DNA of 64,000 bases from Peronospora farinosa (Eukaryota > Oomycota > Peronosporomycetes > Peronosporales > Peronosporaceae), in assembly GCA_947646735.1 (NCBI GenBank), contig CANTFK010000994.1, forward strand, positions 620,001-684,000, read 5' to 3'. The position numbers and the translations under genes were made by a program. This document shows positions 52,697 through 62,529 of the stretch, in pieces. The notes beneath the pieces are model-generated. The model had not been told where the DNA came from and did no database searches. It saw only the letters and a program-made list of their open reading frames with translations. The first letter of the stretch is position 1. Every line of letters begins with the position of its first letter.

Positions 52697-53976
52697 ATGA
52701 TATGGGCTGCAGTTGCTGCCATTCTCGTGGGTCTTGGTACAAGTGCCGAGCAATCCAGGTCAGTTCGTTCGCTCGGGTCTGAAGTCCCGGCCAAGAGAAA
52801 ATTGAGGTCTGACAATCTCATTAACGATAACAAAGAAGAGAGGACGCCGAATTTTTTTGGATTAATGGACCTTCTTGTCGATGAAAATGTTTTAACGATG
52901 GACGAGATACTGTCGTCGGTCCCGCATCAACACTCTGACGCCGCAGCGTTCACTTTCGATGATCTCTTCTCACCTCCGCATCAACACTCTGACGCAGCAA
53001 TTTCCACGGTCCCACTTCAACAATTTGACGCCGCAGCGTTCAATATCGATGAGCACTTCTTATTTCCGCATCAACACTCTGACCCCGCAGTGTCCACGGT
53101 CCCACATCAACACTCTGACGCCGCAGTGCTCACGGTCGATCAATTTCTCGCACATCATGATGACGTTAAAGGTCAGCTCGATATCGTGTATGAATACGCG
53201 GGTGCTACAGATGCAAGAGATCGACATGCACAATGGCTAGAGATGAATATACATCCCACCGATGTTCTCGAAAGGTTAAAATTTATCCCTGGACAAGATC
53301 TGCTTCTTGTACAGATTCCAACGTTTAGATTGATCTATTACGTGGATCAGTACAATGAAAAAACCCCTTGCGCCGCATAAACCTGCTTGAAGCTTTCGGC
53401 ATTGTAGGATATGACGAAGAAGCTTTGATAAAGTCGGTGTTTTTACCGAATATGGACAAAGAGGTCATAGCTCAAACACATGGGATGGTGCATCACATCG
53501 GCAGCCGAGAAAACTTCGATAAGGCTCTGCGACGGTTACAGCAATACGCCAAGACGCAGATAACAAAGGATTTGATTAAATCGTGGCTCGATCAAAAGCG
53601 TAGTGTAGAAGATGTCATGGCCCATCTCGGTCTATCGCCGAAAACCCCAAAAACCGGTTACGACTTCTCTCGTTACAAAACATTGGTGATGTACGAATAT
53701 ACTTGGCATCTTCGTTATGGCCCGAAGACATATCCAATTTTACAGGTTCATACTTTGATGGAACAGTCGGGATATACACTGGAGGATTTCAAGATATTAC
53801 ATGAGAAGAGTGGCCAAAAGTCTGCCCTGTCCAAGGTACTAGCGCATTGGATTCAGAACCAACAATTTGGAAGCGCAAACGCAAACGCAAGTGGAAAAAA
53901 AGAAAGGAACGAGAATCTTAATTATGAAGACGCACTTTGCCGGCGACACTTGATGTATATGCTATTGAGGCATTAA
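52697..53976 (+). pseudogene. RxLR-EER secreted effector gene, frameshifted
   Basis: The first frame (52697-53380) has a signal peptide (MIWAAVAAILVGLGTS, cleavage ~18), RKLR at 34-37 and EER at 47-49, the oomycete translocation signature. A repeat block (~75-150) has five PHQHSDAA-like units. WY/LWY-like helical sequence follows (HAQWLEMNIHPTDVLERLKF). At 53355-53364 a run of six A and four C loses one base relative to a continuous frame. The second frame carries on in the same style (IKSWLDQKRSVEDVMAHLGL, HTLMEQSGYTLEDFKILHE) to 53976. Beyond the stop, 53977-54050 still resembles effector tail in shifted frames. The gene is therefore broken here unless the homopolymer is a read error. It would have been delivered into plant cells; the target is unknown. 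Confidence 0.85.
52922..53145 (+). repeat. Degenerate tandem repeats in the effector
   Basis: The segment CC(G/A)CATCAACACTCTGACGC recurs four times with a fifth diverged copy (CCACTTCAACAATTTGACGC). Each encodes PHQHSDAA-like sequence, with alternating spacers of two lengths. Confidence 0.8.
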
Positions 53977-54331
53977 TGGTTCGAGTACGAAAAAGCTTTG
54001 ATGGACATGCTAGAAGCTCTGGGCAGGTGATGAAAAGTTTCGCAAATGGCTTTGATCATAACGGGAAGAAAGGAATAGATTGGGTACGTCCGAAATACAA
54101 TGAATGCGGCTAATGCTGTAAAAAGATCTACTACTGTTCATATCAATGGCTTTATCGTTTGCTATTCATTTAGCGTACATTGTCATGAAGACATGTATCT
54201 GTCTGTACAACTTGTGGTACATTTTCTTATAGCTCGTCCTTCGCAATCCTTTCTACTCTAGATGCATGGACCAAACGTGTTCCCTGCTGTCACCAAAATG
54301 GCCATCAGCCTTTGAGCTTTGGTTTACCACG
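53977..54331. other. Effector 3' remnant and spacer
   Basis: The first ~70 bases resemble more effector-like helix (KALMDMLEALG, then DEKFRKWL in another frame). The rest shows nothing clear. Confidence 0.4.
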
Positions 54332-54571
54332 ATGAAATTCATGTACTTAGTGGTTTGCATCTGCTTTCCAGCTGCACTTGCCCAGATTCATCACACCAGA
54401 TTCTCAAAGCACTATGTCGGTGAGCACATAACAGGAGTGCTAACCGCCGTTCTTGTCATCAAGCAGTATATGCACAGCATCAACAAGGTCATCCCTAAAA
54501 GATTAGACAGTACAGGCTCGACTTTTGTTAACTCGCGGTCATCACGTGACACTCCTCGTGTCTTCTGCTAA
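54332..54571 (+). CDS. Possible small secreted protein or truncated exon
   Basis: 79 codons starting MKFMYLVVCICFPAALAQ, a textbook signal peptide, then a short basic/hydrophobic peptide. The frame ends at 54571, where F3-like sequence seems to begin. It may be the 5' part of a secreted-protein gene cut by the insertion junction. Nothing else supports expression. Confidence 0.3.
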   Translation: MKFMYLVVCICFPAALAQIHHTRFSKHYVGEHITGVLTAVLVIKQYMHSINKVIPKRLDSTGSTFVNSRSSRDTPRVFC

Positions 54572-54583
54572 CAAGAACTCAGC

Positions 54584-55240
54584 GTGACAGACAGTCACAC
54601 TGTGGAGCAAGCTGCCGGCGGCTGTGCACAAGCACAGGCAGCGCCGAAGGTTCACCACTCGAATAAGTCGAGTGGACCGGGACATGAATGCTCGCCTAGA
54701 GGGCAGCATTCACCGAAGAGTAAACCGGTTGCCCAGAAGCGGCAACACGGTAATCCTAGATCAACTGGAGAGTTGATCGTAGAGGATCTCGCTGTGGTTG
54801 CGCCACCACAGCTAGAGGAAGTCGATGGAACAAGTTCCATCGAGCCTGCGGCAATAAGTCCCCAGGAAATAATCACTGAGGGAATAAGTCCCCAGGAAGT
54901 AACCGAGACGTTGAACGTCTTGGTTAATGACGGATCAAACGTAGGCGCTTATACGCTTGATCTGATCGCGCCTCCGAAGTTAACTTCGGAGATAACTCAG
55001 TTGCCTACACTAGAACCTAAAAGGTTCTTGCGTGATCTGCGTAGTGGCAAAGTCAAGCAGATCTGTGTGCTCGTCGCAGAGGACGATTACATGACTGACA
55101 TTCGGTCAGCAACAGTTTTTGCCGAGAACGAACGGGTTCTCAGCAGCTCATCAATGGACGAAAGTGTCCTTGATGAGAAGACTCGGATTGAACGATATAC
55201 ATCGCAATCCTGGGAGTCGCTGAAGTCAAATCCTTTGTAA
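54584..55240 (+). pseudogene. F3 pol spacer between protease and RT
   Basis: A 218-codon frame rich in Pro/Ser/Glu with a doubled AISPQEI/GISPQEV unit. It is the F3 counterpart of the variable spacer in F1 pol. It leads by one frameshift (near 55240) into the RT. It marks where F3 resumes after the inserted segment. Confidence 0.65.
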
Positions 55241-56789
55241 AGGATTCGGTCGAATTCAAGGATGTATTCCCTGAATCCGTTCCGTGCGAGTTGCCTAAGG
55301 ATAAAGGTACTCGACACGAGATCGACCTAGTTCGTGGCACAAAATATTGTGTCATGAAGCAGTGGTCACTGCCTCGGGAACAGGTCGAGGCGATCGAAAA
55401 GTTCTTTGCCGATCGTCTAGCAGCGGGCCATGTGAGGGAGTCAACTTCAATTCACAGCTCTCCGACCTTCTGTGTGCGCAAGGCCACAGGAGGGTGGCGG
55501 ATAGTACACGCGTTCAACATATTGAACGCTGCAACGATACCGGCGCAAACGCCGATACCGAGAAAGGACGTAATCATAGATGGTATGTCTAAGAGTACCA
55601 TCTTTTCGTCCATGGATCTGATGAATGGTTTCTATCAGATCCTAATGCGTGAACAGGACATCCCGTACACAGCAGTGAGCACTCCCAGTGTTATTCTCTG
55701 AGAATGGTTGGTGATGGCGCAAGGGCTTAGTAATGCACCAGCTACATTCAATAGATGTGTTTCACATCTATTGAGACCGGTGCGCGAATTCGCACCGAAT
55801 TACTTCGATGATGTTGTTCGTCTATAGTCGGGCTATGGACGGGAAAACAGACATGTAAGTCCATAGACTTCACGTCCGTAAGGTTCTTACACTTATGCGC
55901 GAGCATAAGTTGTACGCCAACCTCAAGAAGTGTATATTCGCAGCTAGCGAAATACCACTTCTTGGGTGCATCGTCGGAAAGAACGGCGTACGCCCTGATC
56001 CAGAAAAGATCAAGGCGATCACCGACTGGCCAGTGCCAGTCGATGTCAAGGGACTAAGGAAGCTCCTTGGGCTAGCGGCGTACTTGCACAATTACTCGCG
56101 CAATTACGTCGAAATGACAGTACATCTTTCTTGTTTACTCAAGAGAAATGTAAAGTGGAACTGTAGCGCTGACTGTCAGCGTTCCTTTGAACTTATCAAG
56201 CAAAGCTTGATGCAATCGACAGTATTGACGATTGCCGATCAAGACAGACCATTTCATGTGGTCTGTGACGCCAGAGATTTTTGCAATCGGCTGTGCACTG
56301 ATGCAATATGATACAGACGGCGCAGAGCGTGTCGTCTGTTATCAATGTCAGCTGAAACCGTCCGAGCGCAATTACCCGGTGCATGACAAGGAACTCCTTG
56401 TCATGAAGTATGCACTGGCTAAGTTTCGCGTCTATCTCTTAGGAGATAGACCGTACATTGTATATACAGACCATGCGTCACTACGCACGGCTGTAAACAG
56501 TCCACACCTCTCGCAACGAATGGCGAGATGGTTGTTGTTATTCGCGGAGTACAACTTCTCCGTGGAGTATAAACCGGGACGACTTAACGTCGTCGCCGAT
56601 GCTCTTTCACGTCGGCCTGACCTAGAGCCGACAGTGCAATCCGACAGTGATGTGAACGCCACTGTCGCCACGCTGAGTACCAGCGTCTTGTCGTCGAGCT
56701 TACTCGACGACATTAGAATGGCATGCGCACAAGATAATGGTCTTGTACGCCTGATGGAGTACCTCAAACAACCCATCCACGCAAGCTAA
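55241..56789 (+). pseudogene. F3 reverse transcriptase / RNase H, degenerate
   Basis: 55291-55701 is the RT start ([25 protein letters not shown]) ending at a TGA where TGG is expected before EWLVMAQGL. The YFDD polymerase motif is at ~55800. 55895-56311 is the RT thumb and connection (NLKKCIFAASEIPLLGC, KLLGLAAYLHNYS). 56232-56789 is the RNase H/tether ([36 protein letters not shown]). At least three frameshifts or stops. Confidence 0.85.
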
Positions 56790-58330
56790 GAAGCGCTTGC
56801 CTGCCATGTATCGATCTTCTCTCGATCGATACACCCATCGGGACGGCTTACTGTACTACAAAGCCGTCAACAACGACACGCCTCGTGTCGTTGTACCGCC
56901 ACAACATGATCTCAGGTTACGGATCATGTTTGAATGTCACGATGCACCAATAAGCGGGCATCGCGGCCTTGAGTAGACTTACCTCACGGTCAGTCGCGAC
57001 TTTTACTGGCCACGCCAGTATGAGTTTGTGCGCAAGTACGTGCGTGCTTGCGAGTTCTGTCAACGAGTGAAGCCTAGTCCTTCACTCCGTGCAACATTGC
57101 AGCCTCTACCTGTTCCGGCAAAAGGATGAGAGTCCTTATCAATGGACTTCGTCTTTGGGTTTCCCAAAGACGCTTACGGGAATAATGGTATTCTCGTGTT
57201 TGTAGACAGGTTCAGCAAGATGGTACATCTTGTTGCTGTACCTAAGTAGATCACAGCAGAGGGCTGTGCTCGAGTTTTTATCGATACAATCTTTCAATTG
57301 CACGAATTACCCCGTGAACTTGTGTCCGATAGGGACCCCCGGTTCACGGCTGAGTTTTGGCGTTCCGTGTTCCAAACACTTAGAATACGGCTCACAATGT
57401 CTACTTCTGACCATCCCGAAACTGATGGTTAGACTGAACGCGTCAATCGCGTTCTCGAAGAGATTCTTCGAGGGTACGTCCACTCGTTTACGAGTTGGAG
57501 TGAGTTTTTGTCGATGGTCGAATTCGCCATCAACAACTCAGTGCATGCGTCTACGACGCATACACCGTTGTACGCGAATGGCCTTCGCCGTCCACGTGTC
57601 CTCAGCTTAGTATATAGAGGTTGACTCTAATTTAAGGGGGGGAGACTCGCTCGAGCTAGAACCAATCTGGCTCTTGCTCATCACGCGACGACGTTATGGT
57701 CGACGCGAAAGTAACCGAAGTCGTACCATTCGCCTTCGGTGAAGAGGAAGAAAGTAAGAGCAATGACGCTCTACTGATAGCGATGCTGACGTCGTCAGCA
57801 TCGTTCGAGGTATCGTAAGTGAGAACAGTAATGTTCTCGCTTAATTAGTAACCGTTATCTCTGCAGTGCATTGTGAATGCACTGCAGCCAAAAGCAACGA
57901 TTCATCTGAGGATTTCCTGCTGACTCGTGATGCGGTAGTCCGTTTTGTGCAAGACTCCATCGCAGAAGCGGTGGACAAGCAAAAGCGAAACGCAGACAAT
58001 AATGGAAGGGCAAATGCTCAGACATTTATTGAAGGTGATTTAGTTTTACTGTCAACAGTAAATCTACCTAAACATGTAGTGACTAACGTGGGCAGCAATA
58101 AATTGTTGCCCAAGTACATCGGCCCGTTTCGTGTATTGCGCTGCCTAGGCAACGCATACACGATCGAGTTGCCACGCAGGATGCGTACGCATCCTACATT
58201 TTACGTGGGACGTCTTCGTCCGTACGTTCAGTACGTGGCTTCTTCTAACGACGAAATAGCCATTACTCTCAAGAATCCCCTTCAGATTTTTGTTGTCACG
58301 AACCAGATTCGATACCTGGTCGTGTAGAGA
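56790..58330 (+). pseudogene. F3 integrase, degenerate
   Basis: Blocks in order: zinc-binding region (GHRGLE, CEFCQRVKPS), core ([35 protein letters not shown], a decayed TERVNRVLEEIL) with several in-frame TAG/TGA codons. The C-terminal domain 57866-58327 is open (EGDLVLLSTVNL, LLPKYIGPFRVL, RTHPTFYVGRL). About 230 bases at 57610-57865 have lost their coding pattern. Confidence 0.85.
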
Positions 58331-59880
58331 TGAGATCGTCCCAGGGTATAGGACGATCTCCTGACGAGCTGTCGCCAGCTCGTTACTTAGAGAATGAAGT
58401 CGCCGTTCGTTCTCCAACAGTGCGACAGAATTGTCTGCCCAAGACTTCTCATGGTTAAACCCAAGCTGTCGCACAATGTCCTCTAAGCGGCGACGCTTAT
58501 CCCGTTCGTGATTAACATCACAACGTAGCTCACGAGTTACACGTACAAACCCGTATAACTCAGCAGACAAGTCCGACGAAATATTCGGGCAGGGGTTTCC
58601 CTCCTCCACCGCATCCGCTGGTGAACTCCCATGGTGGGAAGCGCTTCCTCGTGGAACGCTTACTAAAGCATCGCGAGGTGAAGGGACGTCGGACGAGTTA
58701 TCTCGTCCGGTGGCGTGGCTATCCGCCTTCGGCGGATAGCTGGGAACCTCGGGCCCAACTGATGGCCGACGTTCTCGGCCTTATCGAACAGTACGACAAG
58801 GGGCACCCGATGGTGAAGGACCATCGGAAAACGAGCGCCCAGCGCGCTCGTATAGGGATTGCAAAGTAGCAACCCCTTCACGCATCTCAGAAGAGATGCG
58901 AGCTCTCCACCAGGGCTCAGTAAGGAGGTACATCTCCTTAGGCGCTCTTGACGAGGTGCTCAGGCACCCCGGGCATGGGTCGCCCCAAGAGAGGCATAAC
59001 GGGCCTGCCTCTCTAGATAACCGGTGCAAACGATAGCATGCACCGAACGTACTTCGTTTCTCAAACTTATTGCGGCTAACAAAAGGTCCTTAAAACCAAG
59101 CCTCTTTCCCAACGTTTAAAACGTTGGTGATAAACGCGTTCCAAGATTGGAGGAACGCGTCAGCCTCACGCTTCTTGTGTGGGCCATACCATCGATGTTC
59201 AAGGAACACATAGATGTAATAATCGTTCTCAGTGCGAAAGTTCTTCGCACTGGCGTCAAGGCCGTGAAGCTTTAACGCATCAAACAACGGTATGGGGAAT
59301 CGTTCGTTGGTCTTTCCAGACCAACGATCAAGCAGATGCTTAGATAGCATCCATGGCTTGCGATCAGGAGCAAGACGCAATACGTTGCGTTATAAAGCCT
59401 CCTGCGTGGTGTCAACAGAAGTACCGACACCACGAGCATTAATGTCAATAGAAGTACCGACACTATGAGCATTGATGTTAGTAGAAGCACTGACATCACC
59501 CTTACGGTCCCCACCCGAGTCACTATCCTTCGACTCGTTTGGAGAGTCGTCTGATTCATCAGACGACCCGAACATTTCACGGTACATTGATTCACTCAAT
59601 GTACCACGATCCCTCTTCGTAACATTCGACGACGAGGTGTCACCCCGGGGAGAGCCCGGGAGTGGACATAGGTGCCTTTGAGTCGGATGCGTCATCCGAC
59701 TCACCAGAGTAGTCAACGACAAACTCTGGGTCAACTTCTTCACGTGGCGCTTCGCCACGTGAACCTGCAACAGGCGTTGCAGGCTAATGTTGGCTTCCAG
59801 CAGACACATTAGTGTCTGCTGGCTGAGGCTGTGAAGTCTCAGTAGCGGCTGCACACAGGCGTGCAGCCGAGCTCTTAGCT
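58145..59880 (-). pseudogene. F3 antisense ORF remnant (acidic part, SWNAFI motif, coiled coil)
   Basis: Minus-strand pieces opposite F3 pol. 59854-59390 has an acidic Ser/Asp-rich run (MFGSSDESDDSPNESKDSD). 59380-59090 is a well-formed 96-residue piece (WYGPHKKREADAFLQSWNAFI) whose SWNAFI matches the F2 and F4 motif. 59029-58781 continues with PWWRARISSEMREG. 58609-58145 has a coiled coil (HSLSNELATARQEI). It starts near the 3' LTR and ends over the integrase C-terminus, the same geometry as the intact F1 antisense ORF. Confidence 0.6.
58621..58869 (+). pseudogene. F3 chromodomain
   Basis: 82 codons with FLVERLLKHREVKGRR, SYLVRWRGYPPSADSWEP and a final helix DVLGLIEQYD. It is separated from integrase by stops but intact itself. 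The antisense F3 frame lies on the other strand. Confidence 0.85.
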
Positions 59881-59998
59881 GCCTAAGTAGCGACGCGCAT
59901 TGACTTCGTCATAGCGTAAAACTTGATGGAAAAAAAGAAAATCCAACAAGTGCTCCTTTCCCATAGTCACTAATGTGACTGTTGGTTGGGGGGGGTGA

Positions 59999-60457
59999 TA
60001 TAACGGGGTGATCCCATTACATAATATTGACACTTATATGAAGTGTCAATAAAAATATAATTATAACTAATAATATTTGACAATATTACCTTCTCCTATA
60101 ATATTGTTCCTAGATTCTCCTTGAAGTTGAAGATGCCCTATCATTGGTTGGTATGGGCCATCATATCAACCAACGCGCTGACCAATAGCAGATGGACGCG
60201 CGCAATGAGTGGAGGGCAAGTTGTCAACATACATAGTTGTAGTTTAATATAGTTAACATAGGTTATAACAGATTAGTTTTATTAGATAGTCAACTATATT
60301 AAATACAGTTTTCTTTTCCTTCTCAACTAAGCGTATGTTTAGTTGATTGACTTCCTCTGCTCACGTGTACGTGAGGTAATTGAGGCACCTGCTTTCACTG
60401 TCATCAGTGAAGGTAGACTATACTGTTATCAGTATAGTCGGAGGGTGCCCTATTACA
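59999..60457 (+). repeat. F3 3' LTR
   Basis: Starts TATAACGGGGTG (first dinucleotide TG mutated to TA), ends CCCTATTACA. A polypurine run (GGGGGGGGGTGA) lies directly before it. Confidence 0.9.
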
Positions 60458-60462
60458 TTCAT

Positions 60463-60690
60463 GCGGTATGAGGCAACGCTACTCAAGCAGGTCCACGACG
60501 GGCAGCGTCAGCTGCGCCTACACAGTACATCCCGGTACTTGTGCCCGATGCAAAGCCAAAGACTCGCCTAATCGTTTCTAAACGTTAATACCTTTAAGAG
60601 GAAGGAGGCAGAAAATCTTCTCCTCTGGATTCGAGAAGTTGAAATGGCAATGGATGCCGCCATGCTGGTGTCAGATAAGCAACGAGTTGG
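60463..60690 (+). pseudogene. Outer F1 gag, continued after F3
   Basis: Resumes where 39435 stopped: MRYEATLL, later [18 protein letters not shown] and DKQRVG, equal to the young F1 gag, but with a stop near 60571 and a frameshift. It is cut again near 60691 by the F4 LTR. Confidence 0.8.
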
Positions 60691-61028
60691 TGTGGTGAAG
60701 TGCTTGTTCGAGATATGCTAGATCTCCATTTTTTACACACACTATAGGTCTTACGAGGGAGCGTAAGGGAGCACGCAGAACTTGCGTGCTAAGGTAAATT
60801 TTTATTTTTATACTTTCAATGTTTTTTATACTAAGTACGAGTGTTTCCAAACGCATGGGAACCACTCAACTACAGATCTCTCTCCTATTGGCTGATAATG
60901 AGACTGATTCTCACTTACCTGCAAAAAGAGATACGAATGGCTACACCGCTATCTCGGGTGTAGCATATAACTACTTATGTAATATGAAATTAACTATACC
61001 TGATTGTGTACCGGTACACCCCGTTACA
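60691..61028 (-). repeat. F4 3' LTR
   Basis: On the plus strand it ends CACCCCGTTACA, followed by CCACCCCCCACAC, the complement of a polypurine tract. The left edge is 60691 or 60693, where F1 gag similarity stops. Length ~337 bp is like F2. The partner LTR is outside the window. Confidence 0.7.
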
Positions 61029-62529
61029 CCACCCCCCACACAAAAAGCACACATTATTGGGTGCGACAAAACACAGGGAAGAATCCGACTCAGTCAAACC
61101 ACAGCATCATCTGGCGTTTGCAGCGTTTATTGCCTCGAACAGGTTGGTGTGGTGGTCGCTGGCGTTGTCGTAGGCATCTCCGCCTTGGTAAGGCAATACC
61201 ACTGGAACAATTACAATACGGCAAACGAATAACGACGGCGAGCAACTCCTAACACCGTCCAACGTGGCGGTGCCCAACCATCTGCGAACATACGCGGAGA
61301 GTCTTCGCGTCTGGGAGCATACGATTGCAGTGGAATCGAACGTTCGCGTGGCGATGAAGGGATGCGTGAGATGTGGCGACGATGAAGACGTACTCGGGGA
61401 AACCCTACCTCGGCTACTTATGCCGTAAGACAAGCTTCTCTGGACGAGTCTTGGACCGCATTCGTCCTCCGGTGGAATACCGAGACGTCTTTGCCGAACT
61501 CGTACCGATACGCGAAGAGCAACATCGTCGTTATGGGCTCGCGGAGACACGCGAGCGGGTGTGTGAGTTGTCTTGGTCCGCGGACCGTCCTTCTTGATTT
61601 GTACACTGGCGAGAACGTTGTCATCATTGTGAGCGCCATGGTGTAGCGCGGCCAAACCGCGCTCAGTGAATGTCCATTCTTGGTGATTGTCCAATTTCCG
61701 AGGAGGAGCGTACGTGGATTGGGAGGTATGAACGAGTGCGTGATGAGCACATACGAGCGCATGGGTTAACTCGTATGGATGTCAAAACTCTGCACTGATC
61801 ACATGAATTCGTTCTCGAACGGTGTAGGCTTCAACATCGCGACCTGCGCGGCGCTCTCGATTAGCGAGTCCTTAAATATCGCGAGCTGCTCGGCATTCGC
61901 GATCCCGCTCACCTTTCGGTCGTAGTCGCTCACTATATCCGGAACATCCGCGTGAATTGTTGCGCGAGGTTCCCACGTATCGCTATTCGGGGATAAGACG
62001 AGCCAGTGAACGCGATAATATCGCGTTTATATAATAATACTTATTATAAACTAGGTTTGTCTGAGCGCAGGCGGCGCCATGAACAGTCTGAGGTGGGTCA
62101 CGATGTCCTAAGATCCTTTCCACAAGCCAATGTCGATCTTAGCGCTGTCAACCAGCGGTGGTGGACCGTCGCGCTGAAACGCAGCGTGAGGCACCGGAGT
62201 CTAAACGACCGGTGCCTACTCCTTCGGTCGTGGCGCAGCTCACCGAGGTTAATCGGCGGGTGACGTTCGTAGACCATGATGCAAGTCAAACACGTGATTT
62301 GGCTGAGGCTGCGGAGAGTCTCGCGGAGGAGGCTTCTTCTGCGATTGCTAGGTTCGCTCAGCAACTCGAGTGTTTGAAACAGTCAAATGCTGCTCTTCGA
62401 CGGTACAACGCGAAGTTGCGCGGGCTGCGCCAGCTTGATCCGCCAAGACCTCCGCGTTATCGGGGACCGCGTTATGCACCTGCATTGGATCAGTCGTCGA
62501 CGAGAGGATCGCCGGCCAGTAACGCTTGA
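61029..62529 (+). pseudogene. F4 antisense ORF remnant
   Basis: Plus-strand pieces opposite to F4 pol: SWTAFVLRWN at ~61449-61478, an Arg/Ser-rich stretch near 61830-61980, and a 123-codon open frame 62158-62529 with a clear coiled coil (SLAEEASSAIARFAQQLE, LKQSNAALRRYNAKL). It ends over the integrase C-terminal frame (62348-62887). It is broken upstream of 62158. Confidence 0.55.

Larger units (their letters stand above)
39436..60457 (+). mobile_element. F3: Ty3/gypsy chromodomain retrotransposon, split by later insertions
   Basis: LTRs 39436-39893 and 59999-60457 are about 96% identical by eye. It lies in the outer F1 gag. Flanks CTTAT (39431-39435) and TTCAT (60458-60462) each differ by one base from TTTAT at that spot in the young F1 gag, as expected of an old 5-bp duplication. 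Own coding content is gag (39941), protease (41165), pol spacer/RT/RNase H/integrase (54584-58330), chromodomain (58621) and an antisense frame (58145-59880). The 12.7 kb between protease and RT is not its own: it is a host-type segment plus a young F1 element. Confidence 0.85.
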
